Shown piece by piece: positions 22,569 to 30,798 of a stretch of DNA of 32,008 nucleotides. Position numbers and translations under genes: made by a program. The notes under the pieces are model-generated. The model had not been told where the DNA came from and ran no database searches. It worked only from the letters and a program-made list of their open reading frames with translations. The stretch is from Candidatus Kuenenia stuttgartensis (GTDB lineage: Bacteria; Planctomycetota; Planctomycetia; Planctomycetales; Planctomycetaceae), in NCBI GenBank assembly GCA_945861865.1, contig CAMAWN010000053.1, positions 1-32,008 of the forward strand, read 5' to 3'. Positions within the stretch are counted from its first letter, which is position 1, and each line of letters begins with the position of its first letter.

Positions 22569-23051
22569 ATGCCGATTCCCACTTCATCACCGACCACGCC
22601 GTCGAAGATCTTGATCGCCGACGACAACGAGCAGAATCGCGAGTTGCTCGAAGCGTATTTGTCCGACGGTGCCCACGAAATTGAGATGTCTTTCGATGGC
22701 CCCAGCACGCTGGAGAAGATCAAAACCTTCCAGCCGGACATCGTGTTGCTGGACATCATGATGCCGAAGCTCAGCGGCTACGAAGTTTGCCAGCGGATGA
22801 AGGCCGACAAGACGACGCACGACATTCCGATCCTAATGGTCACCGCGCTGAACGAAATGGGTGACATCGAAAAAGCGGTCGCGGCCGGCTGCGATGACTT
22901 TCTCACGAAGCCGGTCCATCGGCTGGAGCTGACAACTCGCGTGCGGTCGCTGCTGCGAGTGCGGCATTTGACCAACGAACGCGACCGGCTACTGGCCTAT
23001 CTGGCTGAGGTCGAAGCCGCACTCGGGCCGGGCGGGGTTCACAAGCGATGA
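22569..23051 (+). CDS. Single-domain response regulator (CheY-like receiver)
   Basis: The 160-residue protein from ATG 22569 (AGAGAG upstream) is one receiver domain. The acidic pocket is Asp18-Asp19 (ILIADDNEQNRELL), the phosphoacceptor Asp62 (VLLDIMMPKLSGYEV), the switch Thr92 and the conserved Lys114 (DDFLTKPVHRLEL). After the domain comes a short helical tail (about 126-160, VRSLLRVRHLTNERDRLLAYLAEVEAALG) like the linker that normally leads to an output domain, here ending without one. It may therefore act by protein contact or have been shortened from a longer regulator. No histidine kinase lies in the window. The stop overlaps the methyltransferase start (ATGA). Confidence 0.9.
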   Translation: MPIPTSSPTTPSKILIADDNEQNRELLEAYLSDGAHEIEMSFDGPSTLEKIKTFQPDIVLLDIMMPKLSGYEVCQRMKADKTTHDIPILMVTALNEMGDIEKAVAAGCDDFLTKPVHRLELTTRVRSLLRVRHLTNERDRLLAYLAEVEAALGPGGVHKR

Positions 23052-24277
23052 ATGCCCCGGAGTCTGTGGGCTTGAGCGACAAACCGCTCTGTGCCGTCGT
23101 GCTGAAGCCGCGACACGCGCTCCCCTTTTTCAAACATCATCCGTGGGTGTTCGCAGGCGCGATTCGCGATGTGCGCGGCGATCCGCAACCCGGAGACGAA
23201 GTCGAGCTGCGATCTCACGAAGGCGAATTCATCGCCCACGGAGTGTTCAATTCGCACAGTCAGATTCGTGTGCGGCTCTTTTCCTGGGACGAGGCCGCTC
23301 GGCTGGACCGAGAGTTCTGGAAGACACGATTGCAGTCGGCCCTGCAATTGCGACACGGATTGTTCGGCGAGAGCCACGACGTCACCGCGTATCGCCTGGT
23401 CAACAGCGAGGCCGACGGAATGTCGGGACTGACCGTTGATCGCTACGACCGTTGGCTCAGCGTGCAGTTCACCAGTTTGGCGCTGGCGAGCCGCCGGGAG
23501 TTGCTGCTCGAATTGCTCCGCGAGCTGACTCAGCCGGCAGGGATCGTCCTGCGCACCGAAAAGGGAATGCAGTCGGCCGAGGGTATTGAGGTTGCCGATG
23601 GCCTGCTGTGGGGCGAGCCGCCGCCGAGGCCGTTGATTTTCCGCGAGCACGATTTGCAGTGGGAGGCGGACCTGACCGAAGGCCAAAAGACCGGCGGCTA
23701 CTTGGATCAGCGAGACAATCACCGAGCGTTGCAGCGGTACGTCGCCGGGCATCGAGTGCTCGATGTCTTCTGTTACGCGGGCGGCTTCGGTATCGCGGCT
23801 CTGGCTGGAGGCGGCGCGAAGGAAGTCTTGGCGATTGATTCCTCCGAAGGGGCGTTGCAGATTGCTCAACGCAACGCCGAACGCAACGGGGTCGCCGATC
23901 GCTGGCGAGCGGAACGATCCGATGGTTTCAAAGCTCTCGAAAAGTTGCGCGATGCTGGCGAGCAATTCGACACGGTGGTGCTCGATCCGCCGAAGCTGAC
24001 TCGCACCCGCGCCGCGCTGCCACAAGCGCTGCGAGCCTATCACAGTCTCAATCAATTGGCGGTGTCGGTTCTGAGGCCGGGCGGGTTGCTGGTGACGTGC
24101 AGTTGCTCGGGAATGGTGACGCGCCAAGACTTCGAGCAGTTGCTGGTCGACGTTGCGATTCAATCGGGCCGCGACATTCGCATCTTGGAGTCACGCGGAG
24201 CCGCACCGGATCATCCGATCTCGCCGTTCTGCCCGGAGAACGATTACCTCAAGTGCTACTTCTGCCATGTGTCGTAA
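23048..24277 (+). CDS. Class I rRNA cytosine methyltransferase, RlmI-like
   Basis: The 409-residue protein resembles RlmI, which makes 5-methylcytosine in 23S rRNA from S-adenosylmethionine. A PUA-type RNA-binding region covers about 15-85 (HPWVFAGAI, PGDEVEL, AHGVFN). The central domain has YRLVNSEADGMSGLTVDRY (115-133) and GQKTGGYLDQRDN (212-224). SAM motif I is VLDVFCYAGGFGI (237-249), then DPPKLT (313-318), and TCSCS (350-354) bearing the catalytic cysteine expected of m5C enzymes. It shares an ATGA overlap with the response regulator, an odd partner. Its 3' end faces the zinc deacylase across a strong hairpin. Confidence 0.92.
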   Translation: MNAPESVGLSDKPLCAVVLKPRHALPFFKHHPWVFAGAIRDVRGDPQPGDEVELRSHEGEFIAHGVFNSHSQIRVRLFSWDEAARLDREFWKTRLQSALQLRHGLFGESHDVTAYRLVNSEADGMSGLTVDRYDRWLSVQFTSLALASRRELLLELLRELTQPAGIVLRTEKGMQSAEGIEVADGLLWGEPPPRPLIFREHDLQWEADLTEGQKTGGYLDQRDNHRALQRYVAGHRVLDVFCYAGGFGIAALAGGGAKEVLAIDSSEGALQIAQRNAERNGVADRWRAERSDGFKALEKLRDAGEQFDTVVLDPPKLTRTRAALPQALRAYHSLNQLAVSVLRPGGLLVTCSCSGMVTRQDFEQLLVDVAIQSGRDIRILESRGAAPDHPISPFCPENDYLKCYFCHVS

Positions 24278-24283
24278 TCCGTA

Positions 24284-24317
24284 GGCCACCAATTCCGCTC
24301 CAGAACGATTGGTGGCC
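24284..24317. terminator. Bidirectional terminator-like hairpin
   Basis: GGCCACCAAT (24284-24293) and its exact reverse complement ATTGGTGGCC (24308-24317) form a 10-bp stem with a 14-base loop, in the 55-base gap between two convergent genes. There is no run of T on either side, so intrinsic termination is likely but not classical. Confidence 0.6.
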
Positions 24318-24332
24318 CTGCGATTTTGCAGA

Positions 24333-25412
24333 TCACGTTCCCTTCAGCATGTCCTCCGGTACATCGTGCGCGATGCACGCGACACAATCGCCCTGAGCGA
24401 CCATCGACGGGCCGCGACAGCCGATGAGCACTCCGCCGGTCGGTGCGATCACGGGCACCGGTTCGCGTTCCGGTCGTTCGATGAAGTGGATCAGGCCGAC
24501 GACTTCGTTGGCGACGACGTCTTGCCCCAACGCAGCGACGTTTTCGTACAAGCCCGACTCCGGCGCGAAGCGGTAATCATCGCGATGCAGCGCCTGCACC
24601 CAGCGTGCCGGCGGGATGCCGCGCTGTTGCCGAGTTCGCTGCTCGCCGTTGACTGCTCCGAAATGCACCAATACTTGCCGCAGGCCGCTTTGGGTCAGCT
24701 TGTGAACCGCCGTCGTGACCGGTTCGCCGCCCCCCATCTCGGTCGTGATGACGATCTTGCCTTGCCGCTCGGCCTCGACCGGCAGCAGTCCGGTGCCGGC
24801 GATGTCGGCGTACAGGAAACAAAATTCCGAACCCCAGGCTTCTGTGCCGGCCAGCATTTGGCGTCGCTGTTCGAGATCCGGCACCAAGTGCATGTGAGCA
24901 CACGGCACGAAGTCCATGCTCCGTCCGCCGGTGTGGATGTCGATCACGATGTCCGCCATCGGAAACAGCACGGTCGTCAGATAGTGAGCCAGCATCTCGG
25001 ACGGCGTGCCGGTTGGATTCCCCGGAAAGCAGCGATTGAAATTCTTGCCGTCCAGCGGCGACAGCCGAGTCATCGCCTTCGACCCCGGCATCGTCAGGCA
25101 CGGAATCAAAATGAGTCGGCCGCGCACGTCGGACTCTTGCAGTTCGCGGCAGAGCTTGAGGATCGCGACTTGGCCGGGATACTCGTCGCCGTGATTCCCG
25201 GCCATTGCCAAGACGGTCGGCCCGTCGTGATCGGTGTCGCGAACTCCGTCGCCATCTTTGTCCGAGTACCGATCGCCGTTTTGGATCACGGTGATCGGCA
25301 CCATCAGGTTCGCCCAACCACCGAGGTTGTACGAGTACGGAATGCACAGTTGCCCGTGCTGCTTGCCCGGCTTGTCGAAGTCCACGGTCGAATGAATTTG
25401 CGTGTCAGCCAT
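24333..25412 (-). CDS. Zinc deacylase of the AspA/AstE family
   Basis: This M14-like metalloenzyme family includes aspartoacylase, succinylglutamate desuccinylase and the ectoine-pathway deacetylase DoeB. The 359-residue protein has the zinc motif GNHGDE (His74, Glu77), then NFNRCFPG, the third ligand in DIHTGG (His160), and TTEMGGGE with the catalytic Glu (about 225). The C-terminal beta-domain resembles a lipoyl-type fold (about 275-345). ATG 25412 has AGGA eight bases upstream. An unusual insertion RYSDKDGDGVRDTDHDG (49-64) just before the first core strand has the DxDxDG pattern of a calcium-binding loop. No ectoine or arginine catabolic genes lie nearby, so the substrate is unknown. No signal peptide is seen. 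Confidence 0.85.
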   Translation of the reverse strand: MADTQIHSTVDFDKPGKQHGQLCIPYSYNLGGWANLMVPITVIQNGDRYSDKDGDGVRDTDHDGPTVLAMAGNHGDEYPGQVAILKLCRELQESDVRGRLILIPCLTMPGSKAMTRLSPLDGKNFNRCFPGNPTGTPSEMLAHYLTTVLFPMADIVIDIHTGGRSMDFVPCAHMHLVPDLEQRRQMLAGTEAWGSEFCFLYADIAGTGLLPVEAERQGKIVITTEMGGGEPVTTAVHKLTQSGLRQVLVHFGAVNGEQRTRQQRGIPPARWVQALHRDDYRFAPESGLYENVAALGQDVVANEVVGLIHFIERPEREPVPVIAPTGGVLIGCRGPSMVAQGDCVACIAHDVPEDMLKGT

Positions 25413-25498
25413 GTTGATTCCTGAATCAGAGTTGTCGTGAGTCTGCGAACGGTCTATTTGTAAAGCTGATCGCCAATCGTCGAAAGGAGCCTCGCACC

Positions 25499-25768
25499 TT
25501 GCCTTCGCAAGTCGTCATTCACTTTTGCCGCACTTGCGGTTTCGACAGACCCGCAGAACAGATCGCCGAGGCGCTGCGCCGTGAATTGGGCCTGACGGTC
25601 GAATGTCGTCCCGGTTTCTGGGGCTGCTTCCGCATCGCACGGGATGGACAAGAACTGTTCAATCGCTGGAAGACTCGCGGTTGGCTCGGCCGATTGGGTT
25701 GCGGACGCACGCCGACGCCCGGAGAAATCATCGAGTTGCTGCGGACGACGTCGGAAATCCGTGTTTGA
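25499..25768 (+). CDS. SelW-like Rdx family protein, Cys form
   Basis: The 89-residue protein fits the small Rdx (SelT/SelW/SelH-type) thioredoxin-fold family. The strand VVIHFCRTCGF carries a CxxC (Cys10, Cys13) in the place where selenoproteins of this family have CxxU. A helix (PAEQIAEALRRELG), CRPGFWGCFRIARDGQELFNRW and the end PGEIIELLR complete the fold. The start is TTG 25499, supported by AAAGGAG about 11 bases upstream; no ATG is available. Compared with typical members, the loop before the last helix is longer and contains a further cysteine. The TGA stop (25766-25768) lies in an ATCCGTG repeat. It diverges from the deacylase gene with 86 bases between them. Function is probably redox; the partner is unknown. 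Confidence 0.75.
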   Translation: MPSQVVIHFCRTCGFDRPAEQIAEALRRELGLTVECRPGFWGCFRIARDGQELFNRWKTRGWLGRLGCGRTPTPGEIIELLRTTSEIRV

Positions 25769-25783
25769 TCCGTGAAATCCGTG
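25757..25783 (+). repeat. ATCCGTG short repeats at a gene end
   Basis: Three copies of ATCCGTG start at 25757, 25768 and 25777. The stop codon of the SelW-like gene ends at the first base of the second copy. Confidence 0.6.
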
Positions 25784-25845
25784 GCCTCGGTGGTCTATCA
25801 TTCTGACCTTCCGAAATTCCTGCCAACGGCCAGATACCCATCAAC

Positions 25846-28794
25846 ATGCGGAACCGAAATCACTTTTTGACTGGTCTCGTCTTGGGCCTGCTGCCCGCTT
25901 TTGCGGTGGCCGCCGATGAACCGACCGGAATCGAGTTCTTCGAGAAGAAGATTCGGCCGATTCTCGTGCAGCATTGCTACGAATGCCACTCGGCCGACGC
26001 GAAGGCGCTGAAGGCGGGCCTGCTGCTCGACAGCCGCGACGGCTGGAAACAGGGGGGCGACTCCGGGCCGGCGATCGTGCCGGGCAAACCCCAAGAGAGT
26101 CTGCTCATTCAAGCTTTGAAATACGAAGATGGAATGGAGATGCCGCCGAAGGGCAAACTGCCGGACGAGGTCGTTGCGGACTTCGTGAAGTGGATCGAGC
26201 AAGGTGCTCCCGATCCGCGCAAGGCACCGGCGAAGGCGCTGGCTCGGCGCGAGATCGACATCGAGGCTGGCAAGCAATTCTGGTGCTTCAAGCCGATTGC
26301 TTCGCCGATTCCGCCGGGCGTGAAAAATGTCTCGTGGCCAAGCACAGACCTCGACCGTTTCATTCTCGCCAAGCAAGAGGCCGCGGGGATTCGTCCTGTC
26401 GGAGACGCCGATCGAGGGACGTGGCTACGGCGCGTCTCGTTCGACTTGATCGGCCTGCCGCCGACGCCGGCCGAGATCGACGACTTCATTGCGGATTCGT
26501 CGCCGGATGTTCGCGAGCAAGTCGTCAATCGTCTGTTGGCGTCGCCGCACTTCGGCGAGCGTTGGGGCCGGCATTGGCTGGACATCGCCCGCTTCGCGGA
26601 ATCGAGCGGCGGCGGTCGGTCGATGATTTTTCCCGAGGCCTGGCGGTATCGCGATTATGCGATCCGTTCGTTCAACGACGACAAACCGTTTGATCGCTTT
26701 GTGCTGGAACAGCTCGCCGGAGACTTGTTGCCGTTCGATTCTCCGCAGCAACAAGCAGAACAACTCGTCGCGACGGCGCTGCTGGCGCTCGGCCCGACAA
26801 ACTACGAAGAGCAAGACAAGCAGGCGTTGGAATTCGACGTCGTCGACGAGCAGATCGACACGCTGGGAAAAGGATTGCTCGGCATGACGATCGGATGTGC
26901 CCGCTGCCATGATCACAAGTTTGATCCGATCCCGCAGCGCGACTATTACGCACTGGCCGGCATCTTCCGCAGCACACACTTGCTCGATCACGACAACGTC
27001 TCGAAGTGGATTGAACGTCCGCTGCCAACGTCGGCCGAACAATCCGCCGCCGTCAAGCAGCACGAAGTCGCCGTCACGGATCTCAAGAAACAGATTGACT
27101 CCGCGAAGGCTGAAGAGAAACGCCTCGCCTCGGCCAAGAAGAACGTGGCCGGCGAGGATGACGACTCGCCCGGCACTCCACGCGGGCCGATTGAACTCAA
27201 GGCGTTCACGGGCATCGTGCTGGATGACTCGGATGCGAAGAAGGTCGGCGACTGGACGAACTCGCAATTCAGCCGGCACTACATCGGCGACGGCTATTCG
27301 CACGACGGCAACAAAGACAAAGGTCAAAAGACGCTGACTTTCACTCCCACCGTCCCGAAGGCCGGTGTGTACGAAGTACGATTGGCATACAACGCAGGCG
27401 ACAGTCGAGCGACAAACGTGCCGATCGAGATTCTGGACCTCGATGGCGAACACGACCTCAAGATCAACCAGCGAGTCGCTCCGCCGATTGACCACCGTTT
27501 CGTGTCGCTGGGAAAATTCCGCTTTGACGAGTCGGGGCAGTGGTACGTCCTCATCAGCAACGAGGGCACCGACGGTCACGTCATCGTCGATGCCCTGCAA
27601 CTGCTGCCGGCCGAAAGCCGAGAGCCGAAAGCCGAAAGCCGAGAGCCGAAAGCCGAAAGCCGCCAACCGAAACCCGTCGCTGCCAAACCCGCTCCCGTGA
27701 AATCGGCCGACCTCAAAGACCTCAAAGACCTCGAAAAGCAACTCAAAGAACTCAACGACCGTGCCCCGTACCGCCCGATGGCGATGTCGCTCGAAGAGGC
27801 CAAGCAACTCGAAGACACCAACATCCGCATCCGCGGCAACGTCCACTCGAAGGGTGACAAAGTCCCGCGCGGTTTCTTGCAAGTCGCCAGCTACGGTTCG
27901 CCGGCTCAGCCCGCAGCGAAGGAAAGCGGACGTCGTGAGTTGTCCGAGTGGATCACCAGTCCGACGAACCCGCTGACCGCTCGCGTGCTGAGCAATCGCG
28001 TTTGGCATCATCTGTTCGGAGTCGGCTTAGTTCGCACCGTGGATAACTTCGGCACAACCGGCGAAACGCCGTCGCATCCGGAATTGCTCGATCATCTCGC
28101 GACGCGATTGATGAATCACGGCTGGTCGGTGAAGTCGTTAGTCCGCGAGATCGTGCTGTCGCGGACGTACGGGCTGACAAGTCAATCGGAAATTTCAAAT
28201 CTCAAATCTCAAATCTCGGCCGATCCCGAGAACCGTCTGTTGTGGCGACAGAACCGCCGCCGACTCACTGCGGAGGCGATTCGGGACGCGATGCTGCTGA
28301 CCAGCGATTCGCTCGACCGTACGATGCTGGGCCGCACGCTCCGCAACCCGAAGCAGGACGGCCCGAACGCGAACATCGGCGAGATGACCTACGTCTTCGA
28401 TGACTCACGCCGTAGCGTCTACACGCCGATCCTGCGAAACCGCCTGCTGGAACTGTTCGAAGCGTTCGACTTCGCCGATCCGAACCTCTCGATCGGCCGC
28501 CGCAACATCACGACCGTGCCGACACAGGCGCTGTACCTGATGAACTCGCCGTTCGTCATGGACGAGTCGCATGACGCCGCTCGCGAGCTGCTCGCCCAAC
28601 CCGATCTCACCGACAAACAACGCGTCGAATCGGCCTACCGCACGACGCTCGGCCGCCAGCCGACCACGCGCGAACGGGACATTGCCCTGCGAATCGTCAC
28701 CCCCAGTGCCGAGAACACCGTTCCCAGCCCCATCGCCTGGGAGCGTCTCTTCCAAGCGTTGTTCGCCAGTGTAGATTTCCGATATATCGAGTAA
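25846..28794 (+). CDS. Secreted cytochrome-c/DUF1549/DUF1553 protein
   Basis: This 982-residue protein has the modular build typical of planctomycetes. A signal peptide (about 1-23, ending AVAADE) precedes a PSCyt1 cytochrome-c-like domain with the heme motif CYECH (44-48) and a distal MEMPPKGKLPDEVV. A DUF1549 (PSCyt2) domain follows (about 150-380, WPSTDLDRFILAKQEA, ASPHFGERWGRHWLDIARFAES, GCARCHDHKFDPI). After a coiled coil (about 400-440) comes a beta-sandwich like the golvesin or xanthan-lyase C-terminal domain (about 455-588). Then a repeat-coded AESREPK linker (589-609) leads to DUF1553 (about 690-980, NRVWHHLFGVGLV, RRLTAEAIRDAML). The function is not established; extracellular polymer handling with electron transfer is a common proposal. 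The DUF1501 partner follows after 63 bases. Confidence 0.93.
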   Translation: MRNRNHFLTGLVLGLLPAFAVAADEPTGIEFFEKKIRPILVQHCYECHSADAKALKAGLLLDSRDGWKQGGDSGPAIVPGKPQESLLIQALKYEDGMEMPPKGKLPDEVVADFVKWIEQGAPDPRKAPAKALARREIDIEAGKQFWCFKPIASPIPPGVKNVSWPSTDLDRFILAKQEAAGIRPVGDADRGTWLRRVSFDLIGLPPTPAEIDDFIADSSPDVREQVVNRLLASPHFGERWGRHWLDIARFAESSGGGRSMIFPEAWRYRDYAIRSFNDDKPFDRFVLEQLAGDLLPFDSPQQQAEQLVATALLALGPTNYEEQDKQALEFDVVDEQIDTLGKGLLGMTIGCARCHDHKFDPIPQRDYYALAGIFRSTHLLDHDNVSKWIERPLPTSAEQSAAVKQHEVAVTDLKKQIDSAKAEEKRLASAKKNVAGEDDDSPGTPRGPIELKAFTGIVLDDSDAKKVGDWTNSQFSRHYIGDGYSHDGNKDKGQKTLTFTPTVPKAGVYEVRLAYNAGDSRATNVPIEILDLDGEHDLKINQRVAPPIDHRFVSLGKFRFDESGQWYVLISNEGTDGHVIVDALQLLPAESREPKAESREPKAESRQPKPVAAKPAPVKSADLKDLKDLEKQLKELNDRAPYRPMAMSLEEAKQLEDTNIRIRGNVHSKGDKVPRGFLQVASYGSPAQPAAKESGRRELSEWITSPTNPLTARVLSNRVWHHLFGVGLVRTVDNFGTTGETPSHPELLDHLATRLMNHGWSVKSLVREIVLSRTYGLTSQSEISNLKSQISADPENRLLWRQNRRRLTAEAIRDAMLLTSDSLDRTMLGRTLRNPKQDGPNANIGEMTYVFDDSRRSVYTPILRNRLLELFEAFDFADPNLSIGRRNITTVPTQALYLMNSPFVMDESHDAARELLAQPDLTDKQRVESAYRTTLGRQPTTRERDIALRIVTPSAENTVPSPIAWERLFQALFASVDFRYIE
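27610..27672 (+). repeat. 21-bp tandem repeat coding for AESREPK
   Basis: Three 21-base units (27610, 27631, 27652) encode AESREPK, AESREPK and AESRQPK in the linker between the beta-sandwich and DUF1553 domains. Inside each unit, GCCGAAA and GCCGAGA heptads recur, so the array is built of 7-base steps that keep frame only as triplets of heptads. Confidence 0.9.
28195..28215 (+). repeat. TCAAATC heptamer repeat in DUF1553 coding region
   Basis: Three exact TCAAATC heptamers are in tandem and encode part of ISNLKSQIS inside the DUF1553 domain. Total length is 21 bases, so frame is kept. Confidence 0.85.
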
Positions 28795-28857
28795 ACGTTG
28801 CTCATCGAGTTGGTCCGTCAAAATGTTTGTGAGTCTTAAGTTTTTCGGGAGTGTGAC

Positions 28858-30282
28858 ATGTGGCCTTCTATTTCTCGTCGTCACGCTCTGCAAACGGTCG
28901 CTTGTGGCTTCGGCCAGCTCGCTTTGACGGGAATGGCTCAGCAAGCAAGTGCGGCGGCGGCGGCGAAGAATCCGCTCGCGGCGAAGGGAACGCATCATCC
29001 GGCGCGGGCGAAGCGGATGATTTTTCTGTTCATGGCGGGCGGGGTCAGCCATGTGGATTCGTTCGATCACAAGCCGCTGCTCGATCAGCACGATGGGCAG
29101 ATGCGCGAGTTCGATGACGCTCGTACGCTGGCCAAGACCGGCAAGATCGTGCAGCATCGAGTCATGAAGCCGCTGTGGAAATTCCGGCAGCATGGCGACT
29201 GCGGCCGCTGGGCGTCGGAACTCTTCCCGCACATGGCCGAGCATGTCGATGACCTGTGCATGATCCGCAGCATGCACACCGAAGGAGTCGCTCATGGGCC
29301 GGCCACGCTGTTCCTGCACACCGGCTCGACAAATTTGATTCGCCCATCTGTTGGAGCGTGGATCAGCTACGGACTCGGAACCGAGAGCCAGAACCTGCCG
29401 GCGTTCGTGTCGATTTGCCCGGCGATTGCGAACGGCGGGCCGCGCAACTTTGGCAGCGCGTTCTTGCCGCCGGTCTATCAGGGAACAGCCATCGGCCGAG
29501 CAGGCATTCCGACGAAGGAAGCTCAGGTCCGCAACCTCAGCAACGGCCGGCTTTCGCTGGCCGAACAACGCGAGCGATTCGAGCTGATCCGTTCGCTCAA
29601 CGCCGAGCAGATTTCCCAGCACTCCGGCGACGGTGAACTGCAAGCGGTGCTCGATTCCTTCGAGCTGGGATTTCGGATGCAAAACTACGCACCCGAAGTG
29701 TTCGACATCAACCAAGAATCGAAAGCCACACTCGCGATGTACGGCATCGACCAGAAGCCGACCGACGACTTCGGCCGGCAATGTTTGATGGCTCGCCGCT
29801 TGGCCGAGTCCGGCGTGCGGTACATTCAAGTCAACTACGCCGACAACTCGGCGAACCCCGCCTGGGACCAGCACAGCAACATGCCCAAACATGCCGATCA
29901 CGCGAAGGCGGTCGATCAACCGGTCGCCGCGCTGCTGGCCGATCTCAAACAGCGCGGCTTGTTGGAAGACACGTTGGTCTGGTGGGGCGGCGAGTTCGGC
30001 CGCACTCCGTACGCCCAGCAGAACGGCACGGGGCGTGACCACAATCCCGGCGGCTTCACGATCTGGCTGGCCGGCGGCGGAGTAAAGCCGGGCTTCGCCT
30101 ACGGCGAGACCGACGAGTGGGGCCATCACGCGGTCCAAGACAAAGTCCACATGCACGACTTGCACGCAACCGCGCTGCATCTGCTCGGCATGGATCACGA
30201 ACGGCTGACGCACAACTACGCCGGCCGCAACTTCCGCCTGACCGACGTCGCGGGTCGGGTGGTTCACGACATCCTGGCGTGA
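28858..30282 (+). CDS. DUF1501 family secreted protein
   Basis: The 474-residue protein belongs to DUF1501, related to the alkaline phosphatase/sulfatase superfamily fold. The N-terminus SISRRHALQTVACGFGQLALTGMAQQASA has a twin-arginine pair (7-8) before a hydrophobic stretch, which points to Tat export. Recognisable blocks are AKRMIFLFMAGGVSHVDSFDHKP (about 52-74), MIRSMHTEGVAHGPATLFLHTG, PAFVSICP, and the C-terminal WWGGEFGRTPYAQQNGTGRDHNP with GWGHHAVQ-like DEWGHHAV and HMHDLHATALHLLGMDHERL. The His/Asp content of these blocks suggests a metal site. ATG 28858 has GGGAG 8 bases upstream. It almost certainly works with the DUF1549/DUF1553 protein just before it, as this pair is conserved in the phylum. 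Confidence 0.93.
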   Translation: MWPSISRRHALQTVACGFGQLALTGMAQQASAAAAAKNPLAAKGTHHPARAKRMIFLFMAGGVSHVDSFDHKPLLDQHDGQMREFDDARTLAKTGKIVQHRVMKPLWKFRQHGDCGRWASELFPHMAEHVDDLCMIRSMHTEGVAHGPATLFLHTGSTNLIRPSVGAWISYGLGTESQNLPAFVSICPAIANGGPRNFGSAFLPPVYQGTAIGRAGIPTKEAQVRNLSNGRLSLAEQRERFELIRSLNAEQISQHSGDGELQAVLDSFELGFRMQNYAPEVFDINQESKATLAMYGIDQKPTDDFGRQCLMARRLAESGVRYIQVNYADNSANPAWDQHSNMPKHADHAKAVDQPVAALLADLKQRGLLEDTLVWWGGEFGRTPYAQQNGTGRDHNPGGFTIWLAGGGVKPGFAYGETDEWGHHAVQDKVHMHDLHATALHLLGMDHERLTHNYAGRNFRLTDVAGRVVHDILA

Positions 30283-30798
30283 ACTCAGCACGAAATCGGC
30301 CGGCACTTCGACATGCGCATGCCACTGTCGTTCGTCGCGATACTTTGCTGGCTGAGTGGTCGGGCCGTGGCGGACGAACCGTCGTCTCACGCGGATTTGG
30401 TGATTCGAAGCGAGGCAGGGAATTCGTTCGCGAACGGGTCGTGAAATGGAACAGCGTCTTCCGACAGCATCGTGCCGATGGAGTTGAACCGGGCGATTTT
30501 TCGTTCCGCAATTTTGTCATCGTTGGTGATCGAGAGACAGTGCGAGCGTCGTTGGTCGAACTGCATCGACGCTTCAAGAGTTCGGAAGGCGGAATGAGTT
30601 TTGTTTTTCGCGTCTGCCAAGTTCCATCTTTCATTCGCCAGTGGCATTCCCAAAACCTTGCCGATACCATCCCCGCCCCGCTGATGGATAGCGGCAATTG
30701 GGAGCGAGGAGGTGGTCGAATTTCAGTCTTCTGAAATCGCCGCCGGGTGGCACGGAGGTACCCACGATCGGAGTCACAAACCCGGTGGGACCAGGTCC
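30283..30798. other. 516-base region without a convincing gene
   Basis: After the DUF1501 stop no frame carries a recognisable protein. A 43-codon reading frame at 30313-30444 starts MRMPLSFVAILCWLSGRAVADE, a plausible signal peptide with a cleavage site, but ends abruptly at TGA, as expected of a decayed or truncated secreted-protein gene. The same frame continues with two further stops to the 30799 gene. A minus-strand frame at 30387-30653 (88 codons, TTG start) is also open but unrecognised. The region is less G+C-rich than its flanks and could be a relic of a transferred gene. Confidence 0.4.

Noticed and set aside
26425-28011. Minus-strand open frame of 528 codons opposite the DUF1549/DUF1553 gene
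   Set aside because: A shadow of a strongly supported gene; even the AESREPK repeat is simply read in complement.
28405-30390. Minus-strand open frame of 661 codons opposite the DUF1501 gene
   Set aside because: Antisense to two well-recognised genes (the end of DUF1553 and DUF1501), with no motif and an Arg/Gln/Val-rich composition typical of shadows.
30387-30653. Minus-strand frame of 88 codons in the gap after DUF1501
   Set aside because: Its composition is not shadow-like, but it has a TTG start, no clear ribosome-binding site and no recognised family; mentioned only under the gap region.
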